Below, one piece after another: positions 18,150 to 26,253 of a stretch of 64,000 nt of DNA. A program made the translations under genes and the position numbers. This stretch comes from Halopenitus malekzadehii. GTDB lineage: Archaea > Halobacteriota > Halobacteria > Halobacteriales > Haloferacaceae. Positions within the stretch are counted from its first letter, which is position 1; each line of letters opens with the position of its first letter. The notes beneath the pieces were generated by a model. It saw only the letters and a list, made by a program, of their open reading frames with translations. It made no database searches and had not been told where the DNA came from. The stretch is from positions 1 to 64,000 of the forward strand of contig NZ_FNWU01000002.1 of assembly GCF_900108505.1 (NCBI RefSeq), in the 5' to 3' direction.

Positions 18150-19505
18150 TTAGGCTGGTTGCTCGACGGACTTGTCGACTTGGCGTGCGTGCCGGATGTA
18201 TGCGTCCAGCCGCTCGAAGAGGTCGGACCGCTGTTTGATCACGGGTTCGAGCTTCCGCAACGCTTGGAGATCCCGGGCGGTTACCTCACCGTCGACGATC
18301 ATATCCAGCAGGTTCGCCTCTTCGACGATCGCCGGTGTTGCTTGGATCTCCAGCGCGTCAGCGGGGATCGCAGTCCCGCACCAGATACATTCGTCTACGT
18401 GGCGCTCTGTCCAGCGGCCACACCCTTCACAGCGCACCGGCGCGATGTTCGTCGTCTGGGCCCCGGGATCGATGTCAACGCCGTCAGCAGCGGCGATACG
18501 CTCCTCGGAGCTTTCGTCGAACTTGACGATGTAGTGACGGGGTGAATCTGACTCGCGTGCCCAGCCAAACCGGCGCTCAAGATCGACCTGACTGATGTAG
18601 GTCTTCGCGGCGAGATCGCTCGCCCGACTCCGGCGGCAGTGCTGGCCGGTCAGTTTCTTCTGGATATCCGTCTTCTCTTTAGCCGTATCGAAGGGCTTGG
18701 TGAACTGGTTGTAGGAGATGCGGTCGTAGACATCTCCGTATCCCGACCGTATGTTGGCCCACAGGGGCATCTCGGGTTGGAGCCCGCCATCGACATTGTG
18801 GCCGGGGTGGTTTTCGATCCACTTCACGAGGAATGGCGCACCCGGATGCATATGGACCTCTCGGCTGCCAGTCTTCGTGTCCTCTGGAATTGATAACCGG
18901 ACAAAGCCGTCCTCGACCTCAACCTCTTCGATCATTAGCTTGTGCAGTTCGGTTTCTGGACGGCCACCGGCAGACCAGCACGTTGCGACTATGGCCTTGT
19001 CGCGGATGTTATTCTGGACTTGAATAGCCTTGATCACCTCGGTGGGGTACCGCAGCACGTTCGACGCTTTCGGTGTTGGATCCGCGGGCCCGTTGTTCAG
19101 GGTGAGCTTCTCAAACCGATCGGGCTGGTCATCGCCGGGGGTCATCACCTCGCCCCAGATCTTGAAGCAGGCGTAGCGCGTATCCAGCGAGTTCTTCAAG
19201 TAGTGGTCATCCATCCAGTCGGCGACAGCATCAACGGCCTGCTCGCCGTCCTCACCGTCCAGGAGTGTCTCCTCAAGAGCGACATCAACGTGTTTGCTCG
19301 TGAGGATCATCGTATCGAGCAACGTTAGGATTCGCGCCTTTCCGAAGCGGTTTTCGTCGCGGTTGATTGTTTGAATCCGGTTGTAGAATTCCAACAGTAT
19401 ACCCCGGTCACGGTCGTCGATCTCGGGGTCTGTACTGCCGTCCGACCCAGCATCTGGGTCGATCCGGACGATACGCTTTTTTATTTTCCTCTGTTTACTC
19501 ACCAT
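18150..19505 (-). CDS. tyrosine recombinase with C-terminal zinc ribbon
   Basis: The 451-residue recombinase-like protein has a core-binding domain (about 30-150) and a catalytic domain with SAGGRPETEL (Arg), QHCRRSRASDL (box II H-x-x-R intact), FGWARES and PRHYIVK with the nucleophile Tyr. A zinc ribbon follows, CEGCGRW...CIWCG, and then a helical tail. This architecture is that of haloarchaeal plasmid/provirus integrases. The ATG at 19505 is preferred over an in-frame upstream ATG because the TTTTTTA promoter-like stretch (near 19595) lies between them. It may be the integrase for the regulators at 16349-17940. Confidence 0.85.
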   Translation of the reverse strand: MVSKQRKIKKRIVRIDPDAGSDGSTDPEIDDRDRGILLEFYNRIQTINRDENRFGKARILTLLDTMILTSKHVDVALEETLLDGEDGEQAVDAVADWMDDHYLKNSLDTRYACFKIWGEVMTPGDDQPDRFEKLTLNNGPADPTPKASNVLRYPTEVIKAIQVQNNIRDKAIVATCWSAGGRPETELHKLMIEEVEVEDGFVRLSIPEDTKTGSREVHMHPGAPFLVKWIENHPGHNVDGGLQPEMPLWANIRSGYGDVYDRISYNQFTKPFDTAKEKTDIQKKLTGQHCRRSRASDLAAKTYISQVDLERRFGWARESDSPRHYIVKFDESSEERIAAADGVDIDPGAQTTNIAPVRCEGCGRWTERHVDECIWCGTAIPADALEIQATPAIVEEANLLDMIVDGEVTARDLQALRKLEPVIKQRSDLFERLDAYIRHARQVDKSVEQPA

Positions 19506-19797
19506 GGCAGCGCACCTCTTGGAACCAGGCTCGCGCTTCACCACGGCGTGTGGATGTTCGATACATCTGCACGCCAACTTATCGCTTGCTAATGTAAAAA
19601 ACTTAGTAGCACCAGTCATAATACTGAAACAGAGGGTACTCCCTCTTCTTGGTTGATTCTATAACGGGGTTAGAGAGACTTTCCTGTACATTTCGCCGAA
19701 AAACGCACATCACTCCTTGGACTAGCTACTTATAAACCATCTCTTGACTTATTCTAATGATTACCTATTTATACCCTATGGAAGTCTGGGTTTTTTA

Positions 19798-19926
19798 ATG
19801 TATCATCTGAAAGCTGCGCTGGTCGACGAAAGCCGGGCATCACGGCTCGAGAGCGTCCTTTCGAGGACCCAGGTACCGACGCTCGCTAGGAAAGCAACTG
19901 AGGCGTGCCGTCACTCTTTCCCCTAA
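19798..19926 (+). CDS. possible leaderless 42-residue protein
   Basis: A short reading frame starts at ATG 19798, 25-32 bp after a good TATA element (TATTTATA, 19766-19773), which is the spacing of a leaderless haloarchaeal transcript. The product begins MYHLKAALVDES and is Arg/Ser-rich; no family is recognised. The promoter is the only strong evidence, so the gene may be spurious and the promoter may serve the gene at 19962. The rest of 19620-19961 holds nothing else I can identify. Confidence 0.3.
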   Translation: MYHLKAALVDESRASRLESVLSRTQVPTLARKATEACRHSFP

Positions 19927-19961
19927 AACACAAGTACCAGCCGCCATACGTTTCGTCTATT

Positions 19962-20288
19962 ATGACCGAGCAGAGTGTATGTGAGTGTACACCCGTGGTA
20001 GGGACACGGTTTGAGGATGAACGCGGACGTCCTCCGTCTCTGGCAATTATCGAAGCGGTGGCAGCAGCCGAGGGTGTCGACCCACTGGAACTTGACGTAC
20101 TGTCCGACACGATCGATTTAGAATCGATCGACAAGTTACTCAAAGGCTCCGACGGTACGCCGATTCATATCCAGTTCTCCGTTAATGAGTGGGACGTTTT
20201 TGTTCGTGATGACGGTGCTATCCGGGTATGTGACTCAAACCAGGTAACCGATCCCGCATCGGTGTTCGAAAAACCGGTCCGTGATTGA
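19962..20288 (+). CDS. HalOD1 output-domain protein
   Basis: A 108-residue protein whose PSLAIIEAVAAAEGVDPLEL core, then IDLESIDKLL and the beta segment HIQFSVNEWDVFVRDDGAIRV, match the haloarchaeal HalOD1 output domain found alone or attached to signalling proteins. Its biochemical role is not established. The start at 19962 gives the expected short N-terminus; an upstream in-frame ATG exists. Single gene, no operon partner. Confidence 0.82.
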   Translation: MTEQSVCECTPVVGTRFEDERGRPPSLAIIEAVAAAEGVDPLELDVLSDTIDLESIDKLLKGSDGTPIHIQFSVNEWDVFVRDDGAIRVCDSNQVTDPASVFEKPVRD

Positions 20289-20397
20289 TGGGCACTCTTC
20301 AGCGACCGGCTGTTTCATCCCGCTTTGTGTCTGAAGAATAGAATTCCAATAAGTTGGTCATCAGGATTGAATCATACCGCTACATACAACATCTACC

Positions 20398-21390
20398 TTA
20401 CAGCTCCTCAAGGAGGCTAAATCCTTCAGTCACGAGCGTATTAGCCTCTTCTAGGTTGCCTGCTTCGGCTTCCCGTGCGCCTTGGACGAAGTTGTCGAAC
20501 GCTTCGATAACTGTTTCCGCAGTTCCTATCAGTCGGATGCTTTCCTCGTTGAGATTTTGCGGGAGATGATCGTTATCGACGGCAGCCTCGAACTCAGACT
20601 TCGCTTCCGTGGCTCGTTCCTGGCCGGTCTCCCACTCTTTACGAGCCTCGATAAATTCCTCATTCTCGTAGTGTCCTTGTCCGGCTTCCAAGTGAACGAA
20701 TGCGAGGTGTATGTTTTCATAGCCAAGTGCATAGCTTTCGGCTCCATCGAGTGCCCGTCGATCTTCAAGATCAAGGTGGTCGAGTGGGTCGCCCGTGTAT
20801 TCAAGTTCCGGCTCGTCGAGCGCTCCAGTATCGATTTCCGAGAGAAGGATACCCATATCTTCGATCACGGTTCGAGCGTCTTCGAGTACAGCCTGCGCTT
20901 CGACGAAGCTATCGGCGGCTCGTTGGTGGAGTTCGTTATCCCCGAACGATTGTGCTTCTGAGATCACCTGAAAGAAAACGTTCACGCTCTCGTAGTACGC
21001 TAAGCTCAACTCCTGAAAATCAGCGACGAGTCGCGCTTGATCAATTCGGATGCTGAGAGTAGTCGACTGCTCTGTGTTTTCTTCAGCAGCGGCAAGCTCT
21101 TCACGAGCTATCGTCACTCTTTCTTGAAGGAGGCTTACACGATCAGGCTCGAACGAACTTGCTGCCCACTCATCTAGTTGCTCTTTGTTCTCGACGAGCA
21201 TCTCTGTTGCAGCCTCAAAGTGCGTTACCGCTTCTTGGTTTGGTGTGGGAGAGACAGTCGGAGAAGCAGTCTCAACGCTTGTTGGAGTATCCCCGCTACT
21301 GTCCCCACCACCGTTACACCCGGCAGTAACGCTACTTACCCCTATGGCAAGAACGGAAAGGTATTCTCGCCGTTTAGTCGAGATACTCAT
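20398..21390 (-). CDS. secreted lipoprotein, all-helical
   Basis: A 330-residue lipoprotein. The N-terminus has a basic KRRE stretch, a hydrophobic segment and the lipobox TAGC (Cys near 24), followed by a Ser/Thr/Pro linker; the Arg-rich start fits Tat-type export common in haloarchaea. The mature part (about 55-330) is predicted mostly helical, rich in Glu/Ala with regularly spaced pairs (EWETGQERATEAKSEFEAAV), resembling tetratricopeptide-like or four-helix surface proteins. No enzyme motif is seen. It is convergent with the HalOD1 gene and divergent from the PH-domain gene. Confidence 0.75.
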   Translation of the reverse strand: MSISTKRREYLSVLAIGVSSVTAGCNGGGDSSGDTPTSVETASPTVSPTPNQEAVTHFEAATEMLVENKEQLDEWAASSFEPDRVSLLQERVTIAREELAAAEENTEQSTTLSIRIDQARLVADFQELSLAYYESVNVFFQVISEAQSFGDNELHQRAADSFVEAQAVLEDARTVIEDMGILLSEIDTGALDEPELEYTGDPLDHLDLEDRRALDGAESYALGYENIHLAFVHLEAGQGHYENEEFIEARKEWETGQERATEAKSEFEAAVDNDHLPQNLNEESIRLIGTAETVIEAFDNFVQGAREAEAGNLEEANTLVTEGFSLLEEL

Positions 21391-21656
21391 ACCCTACATC
21401 ACAATTATTAATTATATAAATTTACCGTGTGTTACTCAGAATTCTGTTGATCAAATACAAGCACGATCATACGTCTGATTCAGCGGCGCAAACTCGGAAC
21501 CGAAGACCGTGGATCGTTCAGTACAAAAGGGGAAATTCAGCACCGACAGCGGAGTAACTCCAACTGACCGAATCAGGCATCCGGGTCGACTGCGACATAA
21601 TTGTAAGACTGATAATAGTGAAAAATTTCAATAGATAGCCTGTCTAAATTGCGTTT

Positions 21657-22511
21657 ATGAGTGGTGGGAGAAATCCAGAGGAATTAGCGGACGCAGCTGA
21701 GGGGGATATTGACAGTGATAGCCTCTCGAAAACAGGGAGTTTCGGAGGAACGTATCTGTACGACCAACCATTAATGGAGTATCTGGAGGGTGACGAACGA
21801 CCAGCCTATCTGCTTCGGAGTCTAAATCAAGATCTTGAAGTTGACGAAGATGGAGCGAGTCGGGAGATTCCTGAGACCGGTGAAGAGGGTGGTTCCGAGG
21901 GGCGTCGCTATCTGCTTGCCACTGATCAACGATTGCTCTACGTGGCGGGGCAAGAAGAGGGCGATAGAGTTCGGGTATTCGACTACGATGACATCACTGC
22001 CGTCGATTGGGATGAATCATTAACTGCGGGCACGCTTTCGTTCACCGATTCGGATGGAGCTACGTACCGCTTTTCCACTAGCGGGGACGCACCGGAACTC
22101 CCTGGGACAGCCGATTACATCCGCCAGCAAGCTCCCGCAGTTGACCCGATGGACTCACGAGCTCCCGATAGGGAATGGAATCCGTATCTGGCAGCCGGCC
22201 TTGCGCTTCTGTTTCCACCGCTGGGATACCTCTACACACGAGAGATTTGGATCGCATTTGCAAGTTCAATAAGGGTTGTTCTGTCTTACATCGTGATACT
22301 CGTGGTAGGAGCGTACAACGCTTTTGTTGGGTCGTTCATTATCCCCGGGCTACTTCCACTACTTACCGCTTTGCTTGTCATTGCCGTATTTCTATACTTT
22401 CACGTTGGTCTCGCTAGAGAGGTATACCGTGACACGATTGCACTGAACAACGGCCGCCGTGAGCACACTGTTATTGATGATGCGATGGGCGGATTTGAGG
22501 AGAATGATTGA
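21657..22511 (+). CDS. membrane protein with PH-like domain
   Basis: A 284-residue protein. Residues about 30-160 form a bacterial/archaeal PH-like domain (YLLATDQRLLYVAGQ, VFDYDDITAVDWDESLTAGTLSFTDSDG). The C-terminal third has three to four hydrophobic helices, starting with YLAAGLALLFPPLGYLY, as in small TM-plus-PH proteins. Likely a cytoplasmic-face membrane protein; function unknown. The start is the first ATG after a weak AT-rich promoter. Confidence 0.7.
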   Translation: MSGGRNPEELADAAEGDIDSDSLSKTGSFGGTYLYDQPLMEYLEGDERPAYLLRSLNQDLEVDEDGASREIPETGEEGGSEGRRYLLATDQRLLYVAGQEEGDRVRVFDYDDITAVDWDESLTAGTLSFTDSDGATYRFSTSGDAPELPGTADYIRQQAPAVDPMDSRAPDREWNPYLAAGLALLFPPLGYLYTREIWIAFASSIRVVLSYIVILVVGAYNAFVGSFIIPGLLPLLTALLVIAVFLYFHVGLAREVYRDTIALNNGRREHTVIDDAMGGFEEND

Positions 22512-22867
22512 GTGCCACAGTAGACTTTTTCGGTAATCTGCTCTGTTGACTCCGATGACTGCGGCCGAATCGGTGGGTTAGTGTGCAGCGGTTGAGCAGG
22601 TGTCGGCGACAGATGACGAGTCGGAACGGGGTTTCGCTCTCCAAAATCATCCCGCCGATCGAAGTCCGAGTATGTGAATCTACCACCACGGAGTCAGCTG
22701 GTCCTGTTTTCACCTCCCGCTCCCCGTGAGTCTGCGGATTCAACAGAGCATTACAGTCACTATGCGAAACAATCACGGGAAATAGACTAGTCCGCGCTAG
22801 ACAGAATCCGAATACCGCGTATCGATCACACGCCCCCATCCACGGACGAAGAGGGTTAGCGATTCAA
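22512..22867. other. intergenic, no gene seen
   Basis: No convincing coding frame or RNA is visible in this 356-bp stretch between the PH-domain gene and the TRAM gene. It lacks a clear TATA element. Confidence 0.4.
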
Positions 22868-23281
22868 CTACTCGTAGTAACTTACGCGTTCAACAACTTC
22901 TGCGAAGGCGACATTCTCACGTACATCAGTGATCTCGATAGTGACGCGTTCGCTCTGTTCAGTGTCGGGAACGATAACGACGAACCCGCGATCAACACGG
23001 GTGATTCCGTCGCCTTGATCACCAATGTTTTCGATTTCCACGGTCCGTTGTTCGCCTTCCTCGACGGGGGGTTTCTGTGGTGGTTGCTCAGGCTGTGGAA
23101 CGGTGTCAGTGTTGTCGGCCTCGTTGGTTGCGGGTGCTGGTAGAACAGCCACACGGTACGTTTCGTCTGCTTGTAGGTCGCCAAGACGGAGTTCTTGCTC
23201 CGGTACCTCAATCACATATGACCCATTACGCTCTTCGACCGTGCCCGAGAACAGACACCGAAGTTCCTCTGAAATCTCCAT
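22868..23281 (-). CDS. TRAM-domain protein
   Basis: The 137-residue protein ends in a TRAM domain (about 75-135): RTVEIENIGDQGDGITRVDRG followed by FVVIVPDTEQSERVTIEITD and FAEVVERV. TRAM domains bind RNA, and short TRAM proteins of archaea are linked to RNA chaperone functions. The N-terminal 60 residues form a second small beta region (SYVIEVPEQELRLGDL) joined by a Pro-rich linker. It is shorter than methyltransferase-linked TRAM proteins, and no catalytic domain is present. Confidence 0.85.
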   Translation of the reverse strand: MEISEELRCLFSGTVEERNGSYVIEVPEQELRLGDLQADETYRVAVLPAPATNEADNTDTVPQPEQPPQKPPVEEGEQRTVEIENIGDQGDGITRVDRGFVVIVPDTEQSERVTIEITDVRENVAFAEVVERVSYYE

Positions 23282-23318
23282 TTGTAGACCTTACTCCGGA
23301 TACGCGACGACGAACACT

Positions 23319-23483
23319 TCACTCTGCTGTCTGCTCCGGGGCTACAACGTTCTCACACGCTGGACACTCGGTCCACACGCCCTCGGTGCCGTCGTCCTTC
23401 TCGTACTCAACAAGAATCCACGGTTCCGAGATGCCCTCACCACATTCCGGACAGCGACCGAGGACTGATTCGTCAGCATTCAT
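23319..23483 (-). CDS. zinc-ribbon microprotein
   Basis: The minus strand encodes a 54-residue protein: MNADESVLGRCPECG, about 20 residues, then WTECPACEN and an acidic end. Two CPxC knuckles give a four-Cys zinc ribbon typical of haloarchaeal microproteins. It lies 37 bp upstream of the TRAM gene on the same strand, so the two may form an operon. Function unknown. Confidence 0.72.
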   Translation of the reverse strand: MNADESVLGRCPECGEGISEPWILVEYEKDDGTEGVWTECPACENVVAPEQTAE

Positions 23484-23647
23484 GGAAAGGGGGTGGAAGG
23501 AGCGTGTGACAGCGGTCCTTCCAAATGAATGTCAATCGGCCTTCAAGATAAGCTTTTGGCAGCTTTGCGGGTCGAACGCGTCGGATTTCTGGAAGGATAC
23601 TGATTACCAGTAGCATTAACTCACAGTCACCAAAACTTCGGAACCCA

Positions 23648-23803
23648 ATGAGTGTCCGCGCAGTACTGACTCGGCTACTGCCCGGTGACCAGACAGAGGT
23701 AGTCGTGGAATGCCGCCAGTGCGGTGAGACTCTTGCGTCAGGCGCAGACGAGTGTCCCAAATGTGGGTCAGATGAGATGGAGCGTTTCCAGATTTCAGAG
23801 TAG
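23648..23803 (+). CDS. zinc-ribbon microprotein
   Basis: The plus strand encodes 51 residues: MSVRAVLTRLLPGDQTEVVV, then CRQCGETLASGADECPKCGS and a short acidic tail. CxxC at about 22-25 and CPKC at about 36-39 form a zinc ribbon. It is divergent from the microprotein at 23319-23483, separated by 164 bp. Function unknown. Confidence 0.7.
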   Translation: MSVRAVLTRLLPGDQTEVVVECRQCGETLASGADECPKCGSDEMERFQISE

Positions 23804-24101
23804 CCTGCAGATACAACCACGCTTCATCACGAACCAAATACGGGGGACTGCATCGGGTTGCTTTTAAACAACTCCCCTCATTCCGGTTTGGATATTGTGA
23901 TGGTCCGTGAACGCCCTCCGCGCTGTCTGTTGATTCGCTGGATACTTAGAGGGGTTTTAGGGTGATAAATCTGGGGGATTACCCTATCGAGACTAGCGTC
24001 TGTTGGAGTATTTAATCGACGGTTTTGACCGGGTTCTTATCAGATTCTACACATTATTCTGGGCGCTCTCAGGAAGGTATCAGAGTGGTGTTGCAGACGG
24101 G

Positions 24102-24250
24102 TTACCAGGTGCCGTCTATAGCACGTTGATAGGCCTGTTCAGCCTGGTCGGTGACGGCGTCCCAGTCGTAGCGCTGGGCGCGTTCGCCTGGATAGATCTC
24201 CCGAGTGTATGCGACATCCTGGCCCCGAGCGCGGAGGTGCCCTCCTCGGG
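24102..24250 (-). pseudogene. glycosyltransferase C-terminal fragment
   Basis: The minus strand ends a reading frame with YTREIYPGERAQRYDW, DAVTDQAEQAYQRAI and DGTW then a stop. This looks like the tail of a haloarchaeal GT4-type glycosyltransferase. Nothing upstream continues the protein, because the DUF433 gene begins immediately (stop at 24283). It is therefore a relic, probably of an earlier glycan gene at the edge of the present cluster. Confidence 0.5.
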
Positions 24251-24282
24251 CACGTTCACATCGGCGAGAATCTGAAATACGA

Positions 24283-24597
24283 CTACTTCGCTTCCTCACT
24301 CGACGGCGCCGCGTCCTCACCTCGGAGTTCATCAACGTGTTCGCGTGTTCTTCGCTCGCCGAGACGGCGCGTCTGCGCTGCGTCCCGCTCACGGTCCTCG
24401 AATGTGTCGTGGTGTTCGTAATAGTACGCAAGCGCGCCGAACAGGTCCGCCATCGAAATCCCATATTCTCCGGCAACAACGTATGGATCCTCCTCGATGT
24501 CGATCACTCGCCGCTTGATGTCTGAGACCGTGATCCGCGTGCCCTCCACCCGTGGCTCACCCGAGCGGATCGCGTCGTCTTGGACAATCGAACTCAT
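24283..24597 (-). CDS. DUF433 protein, antitoxin-like
   Basis: A 104-residue protein with the DUF433 pattern: SGEPRVEGTRITVSDI (about 12-27), then VAGEYGISMADLFGALAYYYEH (about 41-62). DUF433 is a winged-helix-type domain seen in VapB45-like antitoxins, usually followed by a PIN-like toxin gene. Here the downstream position holds only a glycosyltransferase fragment, so the toxin partner is missing or never existed. The C-terminal third is charged and probably disordered. Confidence 0.82.
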   Translation of the reverse strand: MSSIVQDDAIRSGEPRVEGTRITVSDIKRRVIDIEEDPYVVAGEYGISMADLFGALAYYYEHHDTFEDRERDAAQTRRLGERRTREHVDELRGEDAAPSSEEAK

Positions 24598-24698
24598 ACA
24601 CGTATGTACGATGATGTCGGCTTAGTCCTTCGGGACCGTCGGTACGGTACTGTTCGAATACGTCCGGAGCCGGCGAAACGAGGTGGATGAAGACCCCG

Positions 24699-24793
24699 GA
24701 AGCTCCCGCGTGCTCGGTTGCCGAGACGACGTTTGCACACGAGCGAAGTGAGCGCGCGCAGCGAGTCGCAGGCACCGAGCGCGCGGGGGCTTC
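24699..24793. repeat. 20-bp inverted repeat with 55-nt loop
   Basis: GAAGCTCCCGCGTGCTCGGT (24699-24718) faces ACCGAGCGCGCGGGGGCTTC (24774-24793), pairing at 18 of 20 positions with two wobble pairs possible as RNA. The loop carries GAGCGAAGTGAGCGCG. It could be a structured RNA or an IS terminus. Apart from this, 24600-25053 shows no gene. Confidence 0.5.
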
Positions 24794-25053
24794 CATTCCC
24801 GCCCGACGTGTATTCTACGTTCAGCAATCGCGTATTCGAATACTATCCTACTTCGTCGGTAGTTGAATGAATGCCTCCTTTATAAGGATCACGCAGCTGA
24901 ATCACGGTGGGCTGTACGAGCTGGTGGCTGATCCGCGGAAAGAATAAATACATAGAGACGGGGGCCGTCGACGATTCGAATTGATTATTCAAATACGGGA
25001 CTGTCAAATGTCACGAGAAACATCTTTTTGAACTTCAATACCGATCAGAACAT

Positions 25054-26196
25054 ATGGAACAGCGATCTGGGAACCGTATCCTCCTCTGTTCGGATTATCT
25101 TCCTCCAAGTGACGGTGGTGTTGAGCAGGTTGTACAGAAATTAGCGCTTCATCTCGTTGACGAAGGATGCGAAGTCGGGGTCTTCACGTTAGACGACGGG
25201 GCCCGAGATTTTGAATTGCAGGATGTTCCCGACGTTTCATTCCACACTGCTTCGGCTCTTGATCTCACCGACATTATTGGGTTACAGAGTATGTTCTCGG
25301 TCTCTGCTTTGAGTGAGTTCAGAAGGGTTCTTCGAGAGTTTCAGCCGGATATCGTACACGCTCACAACCGATTCTTCTACACCTCCGTACTCGCTGCGGT
25401 CTACTCAATCTGTGCAGATTACAAACTGGTGACTACGCTTCATCTCGGTGATATCGGAATGATATCCGGTTTCGGTGGTGTCGCAGCGAAGACGTTCGAG
25501 CAGACAATAAGTCGGTTCGTGATCTCTCGGAGCGAACAGGTGATCTGTGTAAGTGCTGCTGCCGAGTTGATTGCGCAATCACTTGGGGCGAATCGAACGG
25601 TGGTAATTCGGAATGTAGTTGACATTAACGAATTTTCACCGAATTCAATAAACGGGAAGTCACTATTGTATATCGGTCGGTTTGTTCATAACAACGGCAT
25701 CCAGGATCTACTGACCGCACTCCCGTCGATTCTGGACTCGCATCCAGATGCGGAGATCCATCTTGTCGGAAGTGGTCCCTTGGAAGAGGAAGTTTTGGCA
25801 ACGATTGAATCGTCTGGTCTCTCTGATTCCGTGACCACCTACGATTACGTTGATGACATCTCTGAGATGTATGATCGTGCAAGCGTGTTTTGTCGGCCCT
25901 CCTACTCCGAGGGACTACCCCTTACGATGCTTGAGGCAATGGCATCCGGTGTCCCGCCCGTCGTTACGGCTATTGCCGGCGTCCCTGAGGTTGTCACCGA
26001 TTACGAAACAGGCGTTCTTCTGGAGCCTGGCAATCCAGACGAAGTGGCACAGGCAGTTATCGAACTGTTTGACGACGCCGAGTTACGAGCGAGACTCGCA
26101 AAGAATTCCCGTGAATACATCACTGAAAACCTCACGTGGGAGCAGCGGACGGAAAAAGTGATAGAGGTCTACAGTCAGGTGACTACTAATGTCTGA
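25054..26196 (+). CDS. GT4-family glycosyltransferase
   Basis: A 380-residue retaining glycosyltransferase with GT-B fold. The N-terminal domain starts RILLCSDYLPPSDGGVEQVV, typical of family 4. The C-terminal domain has YIGRFVHNNGIQDLLTALP (about 210-228) and the donor-binding segment SEGLPLTMLEAMASGVPPVV (about 288-307) with the E-x7-E motif. It is cytoplasmic and would add a sugar to a lipid-linked glycan. It is first of two adjacent same-strand GT4 genes; donor and acceptor are unknown. Lower GC than the chromosome core. Confidence 0.92.
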   Translation: MEQRSGNRILLCSDYLPPSDGGVEQVVQKLALHLVDEGCEVGVFTLDDGARDFELQDVPDVSFHTASALDLTDIIGLQSMFSVSALSEFRRVLREFQPDIVHAHNRFFYTSVLAAVYSICADYKLVTTLHLGDIGMISGFGGVAAKTFEQTISRFVISRSEQVICVSAAAELIAQSLGANRTVVIRNVVDINEFSPNSINGKSLLYIGRFVHNNGIQDLLTALPSILDSHPDAEIHLVGSGPLEEEVLATIESSGLSDSVTTYDYVDDISEMYDRASVFCRPSYSEGLPLTMLEAMASGVPPVVTAIAGVPEVVTDYETGVLLEPGNPDEVAQAVIELFDDAELRARLAKNSREYITENLTWEQRTEKVIEVYSQVTTNV

Positions 26197-26253
26197 TCGA
26201 CTCGCTAGGACGATGAATAGTCGCGTTCAGTGCTATTTCGGGGGAATCCTCGA

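Noticed and set aside
22471-22839. 122-residue minus-strand frame after the PH-domain gene
   Set aside because: It overlaps the end of that gene and has irregular composition without recognised motifs.
24594-24827. Minus-strand frames over the GC-rich inverted repeat
   Set aside because: Their sequence is dictated by the repeat; no family or start signal.
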